Assembly (NCBI RefSeq): GCF_000013205.1
Contig: NC_007775.1
Location: forward strand, 1,546,501-1,610,500
Length of the DNA: 64,000 bases
Source of the DNA: Synechococcus sp. JA-3-3Ab
GTDB lineage: Bacteria > Cyanobacteriota > Cyanobacteriia > Thermostichales > Thermostichaceae
Reading direction: 5' to 3'
Shown here: positions 16,471 to 25,478 of the stretch, in pieces
Layout of the letters: every line of letters starts with the position of its first letter
Numbering within the stretch: position 1 is the stretch's first letter
Notes under the pieces: model-generated
Told to the model about the DNA's origin: nothing
Database searches by the model: none
The model's input: only the letters and a program-made list of their open reading frames with translations
Made by a program: the position numbers and the translations under genes

Positions 16471-17439
16471 ATGACCACTACCTTTTCGGAGAGCAGTTCT
16501 CTATTTCGGCCCCGGCCCGTCTTCCAGCGCCGGCGCGACTGGCTATTTATTTGGGCAACGCGGATCGCCGTCTTTTTCTCGGCTTTCCTACTGTTGTGGA
16601 TTGCCCTGGAGATTGGGATTCAGGCGCTACCTGCCATTCGGAAGTTCGGGCTGGGCTTTTTCTGGGGCACCACCTGGGATCCTGTTGAGAACATTTACAG
16701 TGCTTGGCCCCAGATCTACGGCACGCTGGTAACTTCTCTGATTGCTCTGATCGTGGGCGTTCCCTTAAGCTTTGGCATCTCCATCTTTTTGAGCGAGGAC
16801 TTTTTGCCCAAGCCTTTGCGCACAGCCTTGATCATCGTGGTGGAGCTGCTGGCAGCCATTCCCAGTGTGGTCTACGGCATTTGGGGGTTGTTTATCTTCA
16901 TCCCCTTCTTCCGCCCTATACAGATGTTTTTGTTCCAGCACTTCAACTGGCTGCCCATTTTCAGCACACCACCAGTAGGGCCTGGGATGTTGACATCGGG
17001 GGTTGTCTTGGGGATCATGATCATCCCCATCATTACTGCCATCGCCAGGGAAATGCTGGTGTCCGTTCCGCCAGAGTTGCGGGCGGCTGCCTATGCGATG
17101 GGAGCCACTCGCTGGGAAGCCATCTTTGGTGTCGTGCTGCCGGCAGCAATTGGCGGCCTCCTGGGAGCGGTGGTTTTGGGTTTGGGACGCGCCCTAGGGG
17201 AGACGATGGCAGTAGCGATGCTGATTGGGAATGCCCGCGGCATTAGCATCTCGCTTCTGGCTCCTGCCAGCAACATTCCAGCCCTATTGGCCAACGAGTT
17301 TGCGGAAGCGGGCCCCGAGCAGGTTGCAGCACTTATGTATTTGGCCTTGATTCTGTTAGCCATCACTCTGGTGGTTAACATTGCGGCGGAGCTGATGATA
17401 CGCCGTGTCAAGTTTGCGCTAACAGCTTCGTGGGAGTAG
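16471..17439 (+). CDS. pstC: Phosphate ABC transporter permease PstC
   Basis: 322 residues, six predicted membrane helices. One of the two permease subunits forming the phosphate channel in the plasma membrane. Seen: the PstC-specific segment FGLGFFWGTTWDPVENIYSAWPQIYGTL and the ATPase-contacting EAA-type loop ELRAAAYAMGATRWEAIFGVVLPAAIGGLLGAVVLGLGRA. Starts 24 bases after pstS and ends 6 bases before pstA, so it is part of the operon. Confidence 0.96.
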   Translation: MTTTFSESSSLFRPRPVFQRRRDWLFIWATRIAVFFSAFLLLWIALEIGIQALPAIRKFGLGFFWGTTWDPVENIYSAWPQIYGTLVTSLIALIVGVPLSFGISIFLSEDFLPKPLRTALIIVVELLAAIPSVVYGIWGLFIFIPFFRPIQMFLFQHFNWLPIFSTPPVGPGMLTSGVVLGIMIIPIITAIAREMLVSVPPELRAAAYAMGATRWEAIFGVVLPAAIGGLLGAVVLGLGRALGETMAVAMLIGNARGISISLLAPASNIPALLANEFAEAGPEQVAALMYLALILLAITLVVNIAAELMIRRVKFALTASWE

Positions 17440-17445
17440 AGGAAC

Positions 17446-18345
17446 ATGACAGCGCAAGTGCAGGCGGTAGAGCAAGGCAATTTGTTTAAGCGCAGAGCGA
17501 AGCCCTGGCAGCGCATCTTCTTGGATGTAGGAATGACAGCGCTGACAACTATCTCCAGCATCTTCGCCATTTTTGTGCTGGCTCTCATCCTCTACTACGT
17601 TTTCACCAGGGGCATCGAGCGCCTGAACTGGCAGACGCTGACCCAGCTTCCCCCTCCTCCGGGCGATCAGGTGGGCGGATTTGGCAATGCGGTGCTGGGG
17701 ACGATTATTGTGGTGTCGATTGCTATCTCCATCACATTCCCCATTGGTCTATTCGCAGCCATCTATCTCTCGGAGTTTGGCAAAAACAGCCCCACGGCCT
17801 CCTTTCTGCGCTTCATTATCAAGGTGTTGACGGGGGTTCCCTCCATCATTGCCGGGGTGTTTGCCTATGGGGTGCTGGTGCTTTCCTCCAAAACCTTCTC
17901 GGCCCTTGCCGGCGGGATGGCTCTATCGGTGCTGACCCTGCCTATCATCATTTTGTCCAGTGAAGAGGCGCTGCGCCTGGTGCCGGCCGATACGCGGGCT
18001 GCTGCCTATGCGTTGGGGGCTTCGCGAGTGCAGACGGTGTTTCGCGTGGTGTTGCCAGCGGCTCTGCCGGTGATCCTGACGGGGGTGACGTTGGCCATTG
18101 CCCGCGCTGCAGGTGAGACGGCGCCCCTGATCTTCACGGCTTTGTTTAGCTTTCTCTGGCCCAGCGGTTTGTTGAAGCCAGTGGCCTCGCTGGCTGTGTT
18201 GATCTACAACTTTGCCCTTGTCCCCTTTGAAAACCAGCAGAAGCTTGCCTGGGGAGGGGCTTTGGCTCTGGTGATTTTGGTCCTGATTACCACCGTCAGT
18301 TTCCGGCTCCTTGTGAGTCGTCGCCAAGAAGTCATCACTATCTAA
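17446..18345 (+). CDS. pstA: Phosphate ABC transporter permease PstA
   Basis: 299 residues, about six membrane helices. Second permease subunit. Seen: the GGFGNAVLGTIIVV entry helix, GVPSIIAGVFAYGVLV, and the EAA-type loop ADTRAAAYALGASRVQTVFRVVLPAALPVILTGVTL, followed by ARAAGETAPLIFTAL typical of PstA. The N-terminal ~25 residues are basic and cytosolic. The adjacent pstB starts 36 bases after the stop. Confidence 0.96.
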   Translation: MTAQVQAVEQGNLFKRRAKPWQRIFLDVGMTALTTISSIFAIFVLALILYYVFTRGIERLNWQTLTQLPPPPGDQVGGFGNAVLGTIIVVSIAISITFPIGLFAAIYLSEFGKNSPTASFLRFIIKVLTGVPSIIAGVFAYGVLVLSSKTFSALAGGMALSVLTLPIIILSSEEALRLVPADTRAAAYALGASRVQTVFRVVLPAALPVILTGVTLAIARAAGETAPLIFTALFSFLWPSGLLKPVASLAVLIYNFALVPFENQQKLAWGGALALVILVLITTVSFRLLVSRRQEVITI

Positions 18346-18381
18346 GCCTTGCAGTGACGTTATCTTCTTTTCAACACGCCT

Positions 18382-19209
18382 ATGCGCTCTCCACTCTCTG
18401 ACAAGTCGGGCTCTCCTGAGCAATCCACCCGGTTGGAGGTTGAAATAGAGACGCGGGATCTGAGCGTCTACTACGGCTCCCACCTGGCGGTTAAGCAGGT
18501 TTCCCTGAAGATCCCGAAAAATCACATCACAGCCTTTATTGGACCCTCAGGTTGCGGCAAGAGCACTATTTTGCGCTGCTTCAACCGCATGAATGACTTA
18601 ATCCCAGGGGCAAGGGTAGAAGGCTCCGTTATCTTCCACGGGAAAAACATCTACGACCCGGATGTGGATCCCTCTGAGGTGCGGCGGCGGGTTGGCCTAG
18701 TGTTTCAGAAGCCCAACCCCTTCCCCAAATCCATCTACGACAACATTGCCTTTGGGCCCCGGATTAATGGCTACCAGGGGGATCTGGACGAGCTCGTGGA
18801 GCGGGCACTGCGCCAGGCCGTTCTCTGGGATGAGGTGAAAGATAAGTTGAGGATGAGCGCCCTTTCCCTCTCCGGTGGACAACAGCAGCGCCTCTGCATT
18901 GCCCGCACCCTGGCCATTCAGCCGGAGGTAATTCTAATGGACGAGCCTTGCGCCTCGCTGGATCCTATTTCTACGCTGCGCATTGAGGAGCTGCTTAAGG
19001 AATTGGGCCGTCGCTACACGATCATCATCGTCACCCACAACATGCAGCAGGCAGCTCGCGTGTCCGACTTCACTGCCTTCTTCAACACTGAACTTGACGA
19101 GAGAGGGATCCGCTACGGACGAATGGTAGAGTTTGACCGCACCGAGAAGATCTTCAACTCTCCCGCCAACCGCGAGACGGAAGAGTATGTGAGCGGGCGC
19201 TTTGGCTAA
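18382..19209 (+). CDS. pstB: Phosphate ABC transporter ATP-binding protein PstB
   Basis: 275 residues. ATPase powering phosphate import. Seen: Walker [10 protein letters not shown], the PstB-characteristic [17 protein letters not shown], the Q-loop in [15 protein letters not shown], signature [15 protein letters not shown], Walker [14 protein letters not shown] and switch histidine [13 protein letters not shown]. The first ~25 residues are a non-conserved leader. Last gene of the pst operon; no phoU homologue follows directly, and a tlyA-type gene starts 65 bases on. Confidence 0.96.
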   Translation: MRSPLSDKSGSPEQSTRLEVEIETRDLSVYYGSHLAVKQVSLKIPKNHITAFIGPSGCGKSTILRCFNRMNDLIPGARVEGSVIFHGKNIYDPDVDPSEVRRRVGLVFQKPNPFPKSIYDNIAFGPRINGYQGDLDELVERALRQAVLWDEVKDKLRMSALSLSGGQQQRLCIARTLAIQPEVILMDEPCASLDPISTLRIEELLKELGRRYTIIIVTHNMQQAARVSDFTAFFNTELDERGIRYGRMVEFDRTEKIFNSPANRETEEYVSGRFG

Positions 19210-19274
19210 GTCGCAGCTGACAGAAGGGATCCCGGTCGTCTATCTTGATGGAGTGGAAGGCCAGTGGCTAGGGC

Positions 19275-20102
19275 ATGGCCGATCGAGTCCGCCTGGATAC
19301 CTGGCTGGTGGAGCGAGGGTATTTTTCTTCGCGCCAGCAGGCGCAGCGGGCTATCTTGGCGGGAGAAGTCTTCCTCAACGGAGTACGGGCGGAAAAAGCC
19401 GGGACGTGGGTAAGCGGAGATCCTGTAGTCCACATCCAGGCCAAGTCTGCTTTTGTCTCGCGAGGAGGAGAAAAGCTTCAGGGGGCACTGCAAGCTTTTC
19501 CCATTCAAGTCCAGGGTCGCATCTGTTTGGATGCTGGCATCTCCACTGGGGGCTTCACCGATTGCCTCCTGCAACGAGGGGCGCAGCGGGTCTATGGGGT
19601 GGATGTGGGCTATGGCCAATTGGCCTGGTCTTTGCGAACTGACCCGCGGGTAATCCTTAGGGAACGGACCAACTTGCGCTATCTTCAGCCAGCCGATCTC
19701 TACGGAACCGAGGTGCCCACTCCCAACTGGCCGGATCTGGCAGTGGTGGATCTCTCCTTTATTTCCCTGACTAAGGTGTTGGATCCTCTGTGGAAGCTGT
19801 TGCGCTCGCCGCGGGAAGCCTTGCTGCTAGTCAAGCCGCAGTTTGAGGCGGGCCGAGGCCAGGTGGGCAAAAGGGGGGTAGTGCGGGATCCGGCTATCCA
19901 CGCTCGCGTGCTCCAGACGGTGATGCAGGCGGCAGTGAGTCGCGGTTGGCGGGTGCAGGGCTATACGTGGTCGCCTATCACTGGCTCTGCCGGCAACATC
20001 GAGTACTGGCTATGGCTTGCTGAAGGGGAAGGGATCCCTCTCCCCGACACCGGTGCGCTACAACAGATGAGCGAACAGGCAAGAGCAGCCTTACACCCAT
20101 AA
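19275..20102 (+). CDS. tlyA: TlyA-family rRNA (cytidine-2'-O)-methyltransferase
   Basis: 275 residues. An N-terminal S4 RNA-binding domain (about 1-60, VRLDTWLVERGYFSSRQQAQRAI) is followed by a FtsJ/RrmJ-like SAM-dependent methyltransferase domain with LDAGISTGGFTDCLLQRGA and VDLSFISLTKVL. TlyA enzymes 2'-O-methylate C1409 of 16S and C1920 of 23S rRNA; older annotations call them hemolysin A. Substrate specificity is inferred from the family. No TlyA-linked toxin genes are nearby. Ends 43 bases before the TPR-protein start. Confidence 0.88.
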   Translation: MADRVRLDTWLVERGYFSSRQQAQRAILAGEVFLNGVRAEKAGTWVSGDPVVHIQAKSAFVSRGGEKLQGALQAFPIQVQGRICLDAGISTGGFTDCLLQRGAQRVYGVDVGYGQLAWSLRTDPRVILRERTNLRYLQPADLYGTEVPTPNWPDLAVVDLSFISLTKVLDPLWKLLRSPREALLLVKPQFEAGRGQVGKRGVVRDPAIHARVLQTVMQAAVSRGWRVQGYTWSPITGSAGNIEYWLWLAEGEGIPLPDTGALQQMSEQARAALHP

Positions 20103-20145
20103 AGTAGTGCACTTGTCAATACGTCATTATGCCGAGTTGAGAACG

Positions 20146-20580
20146 ATGAGCGCAGCCATTGAAGAATTGTTTCAGGAAGGGATCCGGCGCTACGAGGCGG
20201 GGGAAGCGGCCAAGACGCTGATCCCTTCCTTCGAGGCCATTTGTAAGGGATCCCCGAAGGCGGCAGCAGCCTGGACTTGCTTGTCCTGGCTCTATCTTTT
20301 GGAGGGGCAAGCGGAAAAAGCCCTGAAAGCTGCCCAAACTGCTGTGAAGCTAGACCCGGTGGACGCCCAGCCGCGGGTGAACTTGACTTTGGCGATGCTG
20401 GAGCTGAAAAAAACAGGGGTACGCCAGCAGGTGGAGATCATCAAGCAAATCTTGGCGCGGGATCCCGAGCAGATCGAGGGGGTCAAATCTAACTTGGCAG
20501 AGGGAGGGAACCGCCGTCCCAATTGGCCTCAGTTGAGCAAGATGCACCAATGGCTATTTGAAGTAGACCAAGCAGGTTAA
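20146..20580 (+). CDS. Tetratricopeptide-repeat protein
   Basis: 144 residues from the ATG at 20146 (MSAAIEELFQEGIRRYEAGE). It has about three TPR units: LFQEGIRRYEAGEAAKTLIPSFE, AWTCLSWLYLLEGQAEKALKAAQ and a third AVKLDPVDAQPRVNLTLAMLEL, with the conserved W/L/G/Y/A spacing. A short helical tail ends in PQLSKMHQWLFEVDQAG. No membrane segment or catalytic motif, so it probably acts as a soluble protein-interaction module. Its partner is not evident from neighbours. Confidence 0.8.
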   Translation: MSAAIEELFQEGIRRYEAGEAAKTLIPSFEAICKGSPKAAAAWTCLSWLYLLEGQAEKALKAAQTAVKLDPVDAQPRVNLTLAMLELKKTGVRQQVEIIKQILARDPEQIEGVKSNLAEGGNRRPNWPQLSKMHQWLFEVDQAG

Positions 20581-20728
20581 GCAGGCTTAACCCGATTTTG
20601 CAACAAGAATTTAGGAAAATCTAGAGCTTGTCAACTTAATCCGCAACTTTTAACAATATTCTCATAGAGTTGGTGCTAGACTTCTCTTACCAAATCGCAA
20701 GACGGTATTCGGGCACCGCTGTGAGTTA

Positions 20729-20821
20729 GCTTGCATCCCACGCAAGCCTGTGGATTTGTTGGGCTTTGAGGAGATGCAAGGGTTTCTGTTTGGTGTGACA
20801 CTTCTTGCATCGACTTGCATT
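20729..20821. repeat. Repeated CTTGCAT motifs forming possible leader hairpins
   Basis: The gap 20581-20875 between the TPR gene and the 58-residue gene contains GCTTGC (20729-20734) paired with GCAAGC (20742-20747). It also contains GATGCAAG (20773-20780) paired perfectly with CTTGCATC (20804-20811), and a further TTGCATT at 20815-20821. The element lies 55-150 bases before the small gene, so it could be a structured 5' leader. No known riboswitch consensus is recognised. Confidence 0.6.
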
Positions 20822-20875
20822 GAAATTGAGTTCTGCTTTTGATTTTCTTTGACTGTAAATTGGAGGAACTTGAAG

Positions 20876-21052
20876 ATGAACCGTCAGACCGTTTGGGTTA
20901 AAGGCGAGACCCGCAACCACCAGGGCCACTTCATCCCTCAATCCGAGTATACGTTGGTCGATGTTGACCAAAATGGCTGGGCGTTGATCTGTGTTGACAA
21001 TGCCCGCTGCTATTATGTGGATCCCGACCAGCTCCGCTTTGAGGCGGGATGA
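20876..21052 (+). CDS. Small conserved-looking hypothetical protein (58 aa)
   Basis: Function not recognised. The ATG at 20876 is preceded by GGAGGAACTTGAAG, giving a strong ribosome-binding site, which favours this start over the in-frame codon at 20849. The protein reads as a compact SH3-like beta domain: QTVWVKGETRN, GHFIPQSEYTLVDVD, GWALICVDNARCYYV. No signal peptide, membrane segment or catalytic motif. It stands alone with a long, repeat-bearing leader and a terminator-like hairpin about 270 bases downstream. Confidence 0.65.
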   Translation: MNRQTVWVKGETRNHQGHFIPQSEYTLVDVDQNGWALICVDNARCYYVDPDQLRFEAG

Positions 21053-21350
21053 GGTCTGTTGCTGCCCATGGAGGGCTTCCTGGCGAGAGTTTCCTAGGAG
21101 AGCAGCATCCTTCCCCTGCTTTTGGGCGTGGGTTTGTTTATGGTTTGGTATCCCTGAGGCTGCGCCAGAGGACTGGCCGGTGATGCCCATGTACAGAACC
21201 GGTTTTAAGCTGATACCTGGGGGCTCTGCGACCGCAACCCAACGATCAATCTAGCGGAGTCAGCCTAGGCAAGGAGGCAGCGCCCTATTTCAGCTTGGCC
21301 GACTCCCCAAGAACACAGAGGGCCTGGGCTGGAGCAGGCTATTTTTGCCC
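21053..21350. other. 298-base non-coding gap
   Basis: No convincing reading frame. The only structure supported is the terminator-like hairpin at 21322-21346. The interval could hold a long 3' UTR of the small gene or an unannotated small RNA. I tested by eye for tmRNA, SRP RNA and common riboswitch cores and recognised none. Confidence 0.5.
21322..21346 (+). terminator. Possible Rho-independent terminator
   Basis: GCCTG (21322-21326) and CAGGC (21335-21339) can form a 5-bp GC stem with an 8-base loop, followed by TATTTTT. The short stem keeps confidence low. It would end plus-strand transcription coming from the 58-residue gene, just before the convergent sat gene. Confidence 0.45.
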
Positions 21351-22553
21351 CTACTCAGGCTGTCCCCGCTCACGCATAGCTTCGGCCAGCAGTTGGGCTA
21401 CCTCGGGGCGGGAGAACTCCGGCGGGGGGATCTCGCCGCGGCGCAGCATTTCCCGCACCTTGGTGCCCGAGAGGTGGATGCGCTGGTGGGGCTGGCTGGG
21501 GCTGGTCTTGGCCGTGGCCATGGTGCCGGTGACGGTGCAATAGAAGGCATGTTCAAACTTGAGGGGGATGATGCCCAGTTCCTCGGGACGGAACTCATCG
21601 AAAATGTGCTGGGCATCATAAGGGCCGTAGTAGTTGCCCACCCCGGCGTGATCCCGGCCCACAATAAAATGGGTGCAGCCGTAGTTTTTGCGAACGAGGG
21701 CGTGGAAGATGGCTTCCCGCGGTCCTGCATAGCGCATGGCTGCAGGGTTAATGGCCAAGATCACCCGCTCTTTGGGGTAGTACTTTTCAATCAACACCTC
21801 ATAGCAGCGCATGCGCACCTCGGCGGGAATGTCGTCGCTTTTGGTAGCCCCCACCAGCGGGTGGAGAAACAGCCCGTCCACGATTTCCAGAGCGCACTTT
21901 TGAATGTACTCGTGGGCGCGGTGGATGGGGTTGCGGGTTTGAAAGCCGACAATGGTTTTCCAGCCTCTTTCCCGAAACAGTTGCCGCGACTGGGCCGGGT
22001 CGATCTGGTAGGCCGGGAAAAGGGGATGGGGATCCCGCTGCAGGAGGGTGACGGGGCCGGCCAAATAGACGGATCCCTGTTGGTAGAGCACCTTCACCCC
22101 CGGATGCTGCTCATCGGTAGTGCGGTAGACCTGCTGCGCTTCGCGGGTTTTGTCGTAGGTGAACTTCTCGGTCAATTCCAACAGGCCCAAGAGCCTGCCC
22201 TCGGCATTGGCCAAGGCAATGGTCTGCCCTTCCTTGAGATCGGCAGCTATCTCGGCAGAGACCGGCAGCGTTACCGGCAGCGACCAAGCCAGGCCGTTGG
22301 CCAGGTGCATCGTCTCCAGAACCGACTGGTAATCTTCCCGCCCCATGAAGCCAGTGAGCGGGCTGAAGCCCCCGATGGCGATCATCTCCAGATCCGACTG
22401 GGCCCGCTCGTCGAGGTGGAGGATGGGGCAGTGTTCAGCTTTGGAGCGCAGCTCCTGCGCCTGCTCAGGGGAGGCAATGCGGTTGACCAAGGTGCCCCCG
22501 TGGGGCGGAATGGCATCGCCAGAAACAGTCATCTTCGCCTGGGATGGAGTCAT
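21351..22553 (-). CDS. sat: Sulfate adenylyltransferase (ATP sulfurylase)
   Basis: 400 residues. Makes adenosine 5'-phosphosulfate from sulfate and ATP, first step of sulfate assimilation. Seen: [15 protein letters not shown], the nucleotide-binding [12 protein letters not shown] motif, [20 protein letters not shown] and the C-terminal [25 protein letters not shown]. The single-domain form without a fused kinase is usual in cyanobacteria. ATG 22553 ([13 protein letters not shown]) is chosen; ATG 22532 is possible, and the frame to 22625 adds a Cys/Arg-rich leader that looks non-coding. Monocistronic by context. Confidence 0.95.
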   Translation of the reverse strand: MTPSQAKMTVSGDAIPPHGGTLVNRIASPEQAQELRSKAEHCPILHLDERAQSDLEMIAIGGFSPLTGFMGREDYQSVLETMHLANGLAWSLPVTLPVSAEIAADLKEGQTIALANAEGRLLGLLELTEKFTYDKTREAQQVYRTTDEQHPGVKVLYQQGSVYLAGPVTLLQRDPHPLFPAYQIDPAQSRQLFRERGWKTIVGFQTRNPIHRAHEYIQKCALEIVDGLFLHPLVGATKSDDIPAEVRMRCYEVLIEKYYPKERVILAINPAAMRYAGPREAIFHALVRKNYGCTHFIVGRDHAGVGNYYGPYDAQHIFDEFRPEELGIIPLKFEHAFYCTVTGTMATAKTSPSQPHQRIHLSGTKVREMLRRGEIPPPEFSRPEVAQLLAEAMRERGQPE

Positions 22554-22645
22554 AGCGTGCAGACCGGAACGGCAACCGAGCAGACAGGGATCCCTAACCC
22601 TACACCCTCCTTTCCTCCGGCGCAATCCAGACTAGTACCAACTGC

Positions 22646-23149
22646 CTAGTCCAGCATGTAGGGGGGCATATCTTCGTCGGTGGGCGACACGTTGTCAAAG
22701 ATGGGCCGATTCATGATCTTCTTTTGCGCGTGCAGAGGCGAAGGCTGGGGTTGCGGCTTGGGTAAAGGTGCGACTTGCCCTCGGCGGCTTTGCAGTTCCT
22801 GAATGGTCTTGGCCCGCTCCTCGGCCACCGCCTGTAACTGGGCCAGCGCCTTCTGCAATTCGTCGCGGTGGGCAGTGACTTGCTGTAGCTGAGCTTGCAG
22901 GGCAGAGACTTTGTTTTGGTAGTCCTGCAAAAGTTGTTGAGCTTCGGCCAGTTGGCTTTTGAGGGTTTCAAGGTCCGGCGATTCTGGGGCTGGTTCTGTA
23001 GGAGACTGAGAAGACATCGTTGTCGGCTCCTCGCCCGTGGGAGTAGATTCTGCAGGGGTGGGCTCTGAACTGGTTTTAGCACTGGCCTTGCGCCGAGTGC
23101 GGGAAGTTTCTCCCGAAGAAGGAAAGAGGCTACGGTCCGATCCAGTCAC
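22646..23149 (-). CDS. Coiled-coil protein encoded with a ParA-type ATPase
   Basis: 167 residues, family not recognised. Residues 1-60 are Ser/Thr/Pro/Glu-rich and probably disordered. Residues 60-122 form a Leu/Gln/Ala-rich coiled coil (LKSQLAEAQQLLQDYQNKV and onward). The tail is Pro/Gln-rich, with a conserved-looking acidic end SPTDEDMPPYMLD. The GTG start overlaps the stop of the upstream ParA gene by four bases (GTGA), so the two are translationally coupled and likely function together. Disorder plus coiled coil is the architecture of ParA partner proteins such as the McdB carboxysome-positioning factors. That comparison is inference from architecture, not sequence identity. Confidence 0.7.
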   Translation of the reverse strand: MTGSDRSLFPSSGETSRTRRKASAKTSSEPTPAESTPTGEEPTTMSSQSPTEPAPESPDLETLKSQLAEAQQLLQDYQNKVSALQAQLQQVTAHRDELQKALAQLQAVAEERAKTIQELQSRRGQVAPLPKPQPQPSPLHAQKKIMNRPIFDNVSPTDEDMPPYMLD

Positions 23150-23928
23150 AAGAGCACCTCATGTTCGACAAACTGCTCCAATCGCTGACACACCACCGAG
23201 CCAGGCCGATAGTCCATGACCGTCAAGCCGTAGTCAAAAGCGGTGCGCAAATCGCTGCTATCTGGAATGGTAACGGGTGAAAGCACATCCGCAAAAATCT
23301 GTTGCGCTTGCACATACAATTGCCCGGTATGGGATCCGGACCAGATGCCCCCTGGCAAGTAGCGGTCGTCCAGCATGGTCAAGATGGCGCGGACTTGGCT
23401 CAACTCGCCCTTCAGGGACTCGACATAGCGCAGGGTCACCTCTGTACAAGAGAAGTCGACGCGGTTGAGCCGTGTCGGGATCAACACGCGCCGGGCCGCC
23501 CGCAGGGCGTTGGCGGTGAGGGCGTTCAGTTCCCCTGGCGTATCGAGAAAGACAAAGTCGTAATCCGGCAGCAGGGGAGCGAGCTGATGCTGCAACAGGT
23601 CTTGCCCGGAGTCGCCAGCAGCCGCCAGTTGGGCCGCCACTTCCGCCATGGTGCTGTGGGAGGGCGCCACATCCACCCCCTTGTCGGTGCAATAGATCAC
23701 CTCTTCCAAAGGACGTCGGTACTGCGGGTGCAGGCTGGCCCAAACCGTTTCCTCGGGGGGCAGGGATCCGGCCTCTTCCAGGTAAAGGCTGCTGGCGGTG
23801 GCTTGGGAGGTGAGATCGATGAGCAGAACTCGGTAGCCCCGTTGAGCCGTTAACTGAGCCGCGTGGACGCAGAGGGTGGACTTGCCGGTGCCCCCTTTGT
23901 TGTTGGTAAAAGCCAGGACGCGTGCCAT
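23146..23928 (-). CDS. ParA/MinD-family ATPase
   Basis: 260 residues. Begins [18 protein letters not shown], an intact deviant Walker A with both lysines. Walker A' is [13 protein letters not shown] and Walker B-like [11 protein letters not shown]. ParA ATPases form nucleotide-dependent dimers on DNA or membrane to position plasmids, chromosomes, carboxysomes or other cargos. No ParB gene or parS-like repeat is seen; instead the coupled downstream gene encodes a coiled-coil protein, so cargo positioning with that partner is the likeliest role. Divergent from glgC with a 117-base spacer. Confidence 0.87.
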   Translation of the reverse strand: MARVLAFTNNKGGTGKSTLCVHAAQLTAQRGYRVLLIDLTSQATASSLYLEEAGSLPPEETVWASLHPQYRRPLEEVIYCTDKGVDVAPSHSTMAEVAAQLAAAGDSGQDLLQHQLAPLLPDYDFVFLDTPGELNALTANALRAARRVLIPTRLNRVDFSCTEVTLRYVESLKGELSQVRAILTMLDDRYLPGGIWSGSHTGQLYVQAQQIFADVLSPVTIPDSSDLRTAFDYGLTVMDYRPGSVVCQRLEQFVEHEVLL

Positions 23929-24045
23929 CAGCTTCCCCAGGGTTTGTTTCAGGCGCTTCCGATTTCCCGATTCCCCTTGGCCAGATTGGGTCAGGTGCCG
24001 CCGCAGCAGTCTATGCTATTGGGTGTAGCCTGGTGGAGGACAACC

Positions 24046-25332
24046 ATGCGCGATGTACTGGCGATTATCCTGGGCGGTGGGCGTGGCACCCGACTTTATC
24101 CCCTGACCAAGCGCCGTGCTAAACCTGCTGTGCCTCTGGCAGGCAAGTATCGCCTCATCGACATCCCGGTCAGCAACTGCATCAATTCTGATATTGATAA
24201 AATCTACGTCCTCACCCAGTTCAACTCCGCCTCCCTCAACCGCCACATCATCAACACCTACCGCATGTCTCCCTTCACAGGCGGCTTTGTGGATATTTTA
24301 GCGGCCCAACAGACGCCCGATAACCCGGATTGGTTTCAGGGCACCGCCGACGCTGTGCGCCAATATCTCTGGCTGATGGACTCCTGGAAGCCGCGGGACT
24401 TCCTCATCCTATCGGGGGATCACCTCTACCGCATGGACTACCGCCCCTTTATTCACTATCACCGGCAAACCGGAGCCGATGTGACGCTGGCGGTGCTCCC
24501 CTGCGAAGAAAAAGTGGCTTCGGGTTTTGGCTTGCTCAAGATCGACGCCGATGGACGGATCGTCGATTTCAAAGAAAAGCCGCAAGGGGAGCTGCTGAAA
24601 GCCTGTCAGGTGGATACCCAAGCCCTCGGCCTCAGCCCGGAAGAGGCCAAAGCCAAGCCCTACATCGCCTCGATGGGCATCTATGTATTCAGGCGGGAGG
24701 CCCTCATCGAGATGCTGAAGGTGAAGGAGCACACCGACTTCGGCAAAGAGGTGCTGCCGTCAGCCATCGGCAAGTACCATCTGCAGGCCTACCCGTTCAA
24801 GGGCTACTGGGAGGACATCGGCACCATCGAGGCTTTTTATCGAGCCAACCTGGCGCTGGTGCAGCAGCCCAACCCTCCCTTCAGCTTCTTTGACAGCGAA
24901 ATGCCCATCTACACCCGCCCACGCTTTTTGCCCCCCAACAAAATCCTCGATTCCCAGATCGTCAACTCCATGATTGCCGACGGTTGCATCATCAAAAATG
25001 CTCAAATTCGCAATTCCATCATCGGCATTCGCAGCCGCCTGGAGGCCAATACCATTGTAGAGAATACCCTGGTCATGGGGGCCGATTACTACGAGTCGGC
25101 AGAAGAGCGGCAGGCCAAGCTGGAGGCTGGGATCCCACCGGTGGGCATCGGCGCCAACTCCCACATCGTCAACGCCATCGTGGACAAAAACGCCCGCATC
25201 GGGCGCAATGTCCGCATCCTCAACAAGGATCACGTCAGCGAAGCGCAGCGGGAAGAGGAAGGGATCTGGATCAGCAACGGCATCGTCACCATCATCAAGG
25301 ACTCGGTGATCCCGGACAACACCGTCATTTGA
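24046..25332 (+). CDS. glgC: Glucose-1-phosphate adenylyltransferase (ADP-glucose pyrophosphorylase)
   Basis: 428 residues, the cyanobacterial length. Makes ADP-glucose for glycogen synthesis, the regulated step, normally activated by 3-phosphoglycerate. Seen: the N-terminal [38 protein letters not shown] binding region, [11 protein letters not shown], the substrate lysine region [20 protein letters not shown], and a C-terminal beta-helix ending [12 protein letters not shown] 24046 with GGTGGAGGA just upstream is chosen over the longer frame from 23863, whose extension lies antisense to the ParA start region. Confidence 0.97.
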   Translation: MRDVLAIILGGGRGTRLYPLTKRRAKPAVPLAGKYRLIDIPVSNCINSDIDKIYVLTQFNSASLNRHIINTYRMSPFTGGFVDILAAQQTPDNPDWFQGTADAVRQYLWLMDSWKPRDFLILSGDHLYRMDYRPFIHYHRQTGADVTLAVLPCEEKVASGFGLLKIDADGRIVDFKEKPQGELLKACQVDTQALGLSPEEAKAKPYIASMGIYVFRREALIEMLKVKEHTDFGKEVLPSAIGKYHLQAYPFKGYWEDIGTIEAFYRANLALVQQPNPPFSFFDSEMPIYTRPRFLPPNKILDSQIVNSMIADGCIIKNAQIRNSIIGIRSRLEANTIVENTLVMGADYYESAEERQAKLEAGIPPVGIGANSHIVNAIVDKNARIGRNVRILNKDHVSEAQREEEGIWISNGIVTIIKDSVIPDNTVI

Positions 25333-25478
25333 TCGGGGGAAGCCGGCTTTGGCCGAGAACCTGGCTGGCGAACGCTGAGGAGGCGCTGTTAAGCAAGATA
25401 AGAGAAAACAAGAGGCTTTTGCCATTACGATAGATTACGATAGATATTAAGAGCTTTAAAAACAGATTGTGAGATCCC

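Noticed and set aside
21345-22649. 434-codon frame on the plus strand
   Set aside because: Fully antisense to sat; GC-rich third positions of the real gene keep the opposite strand open. No domain is recognisable.
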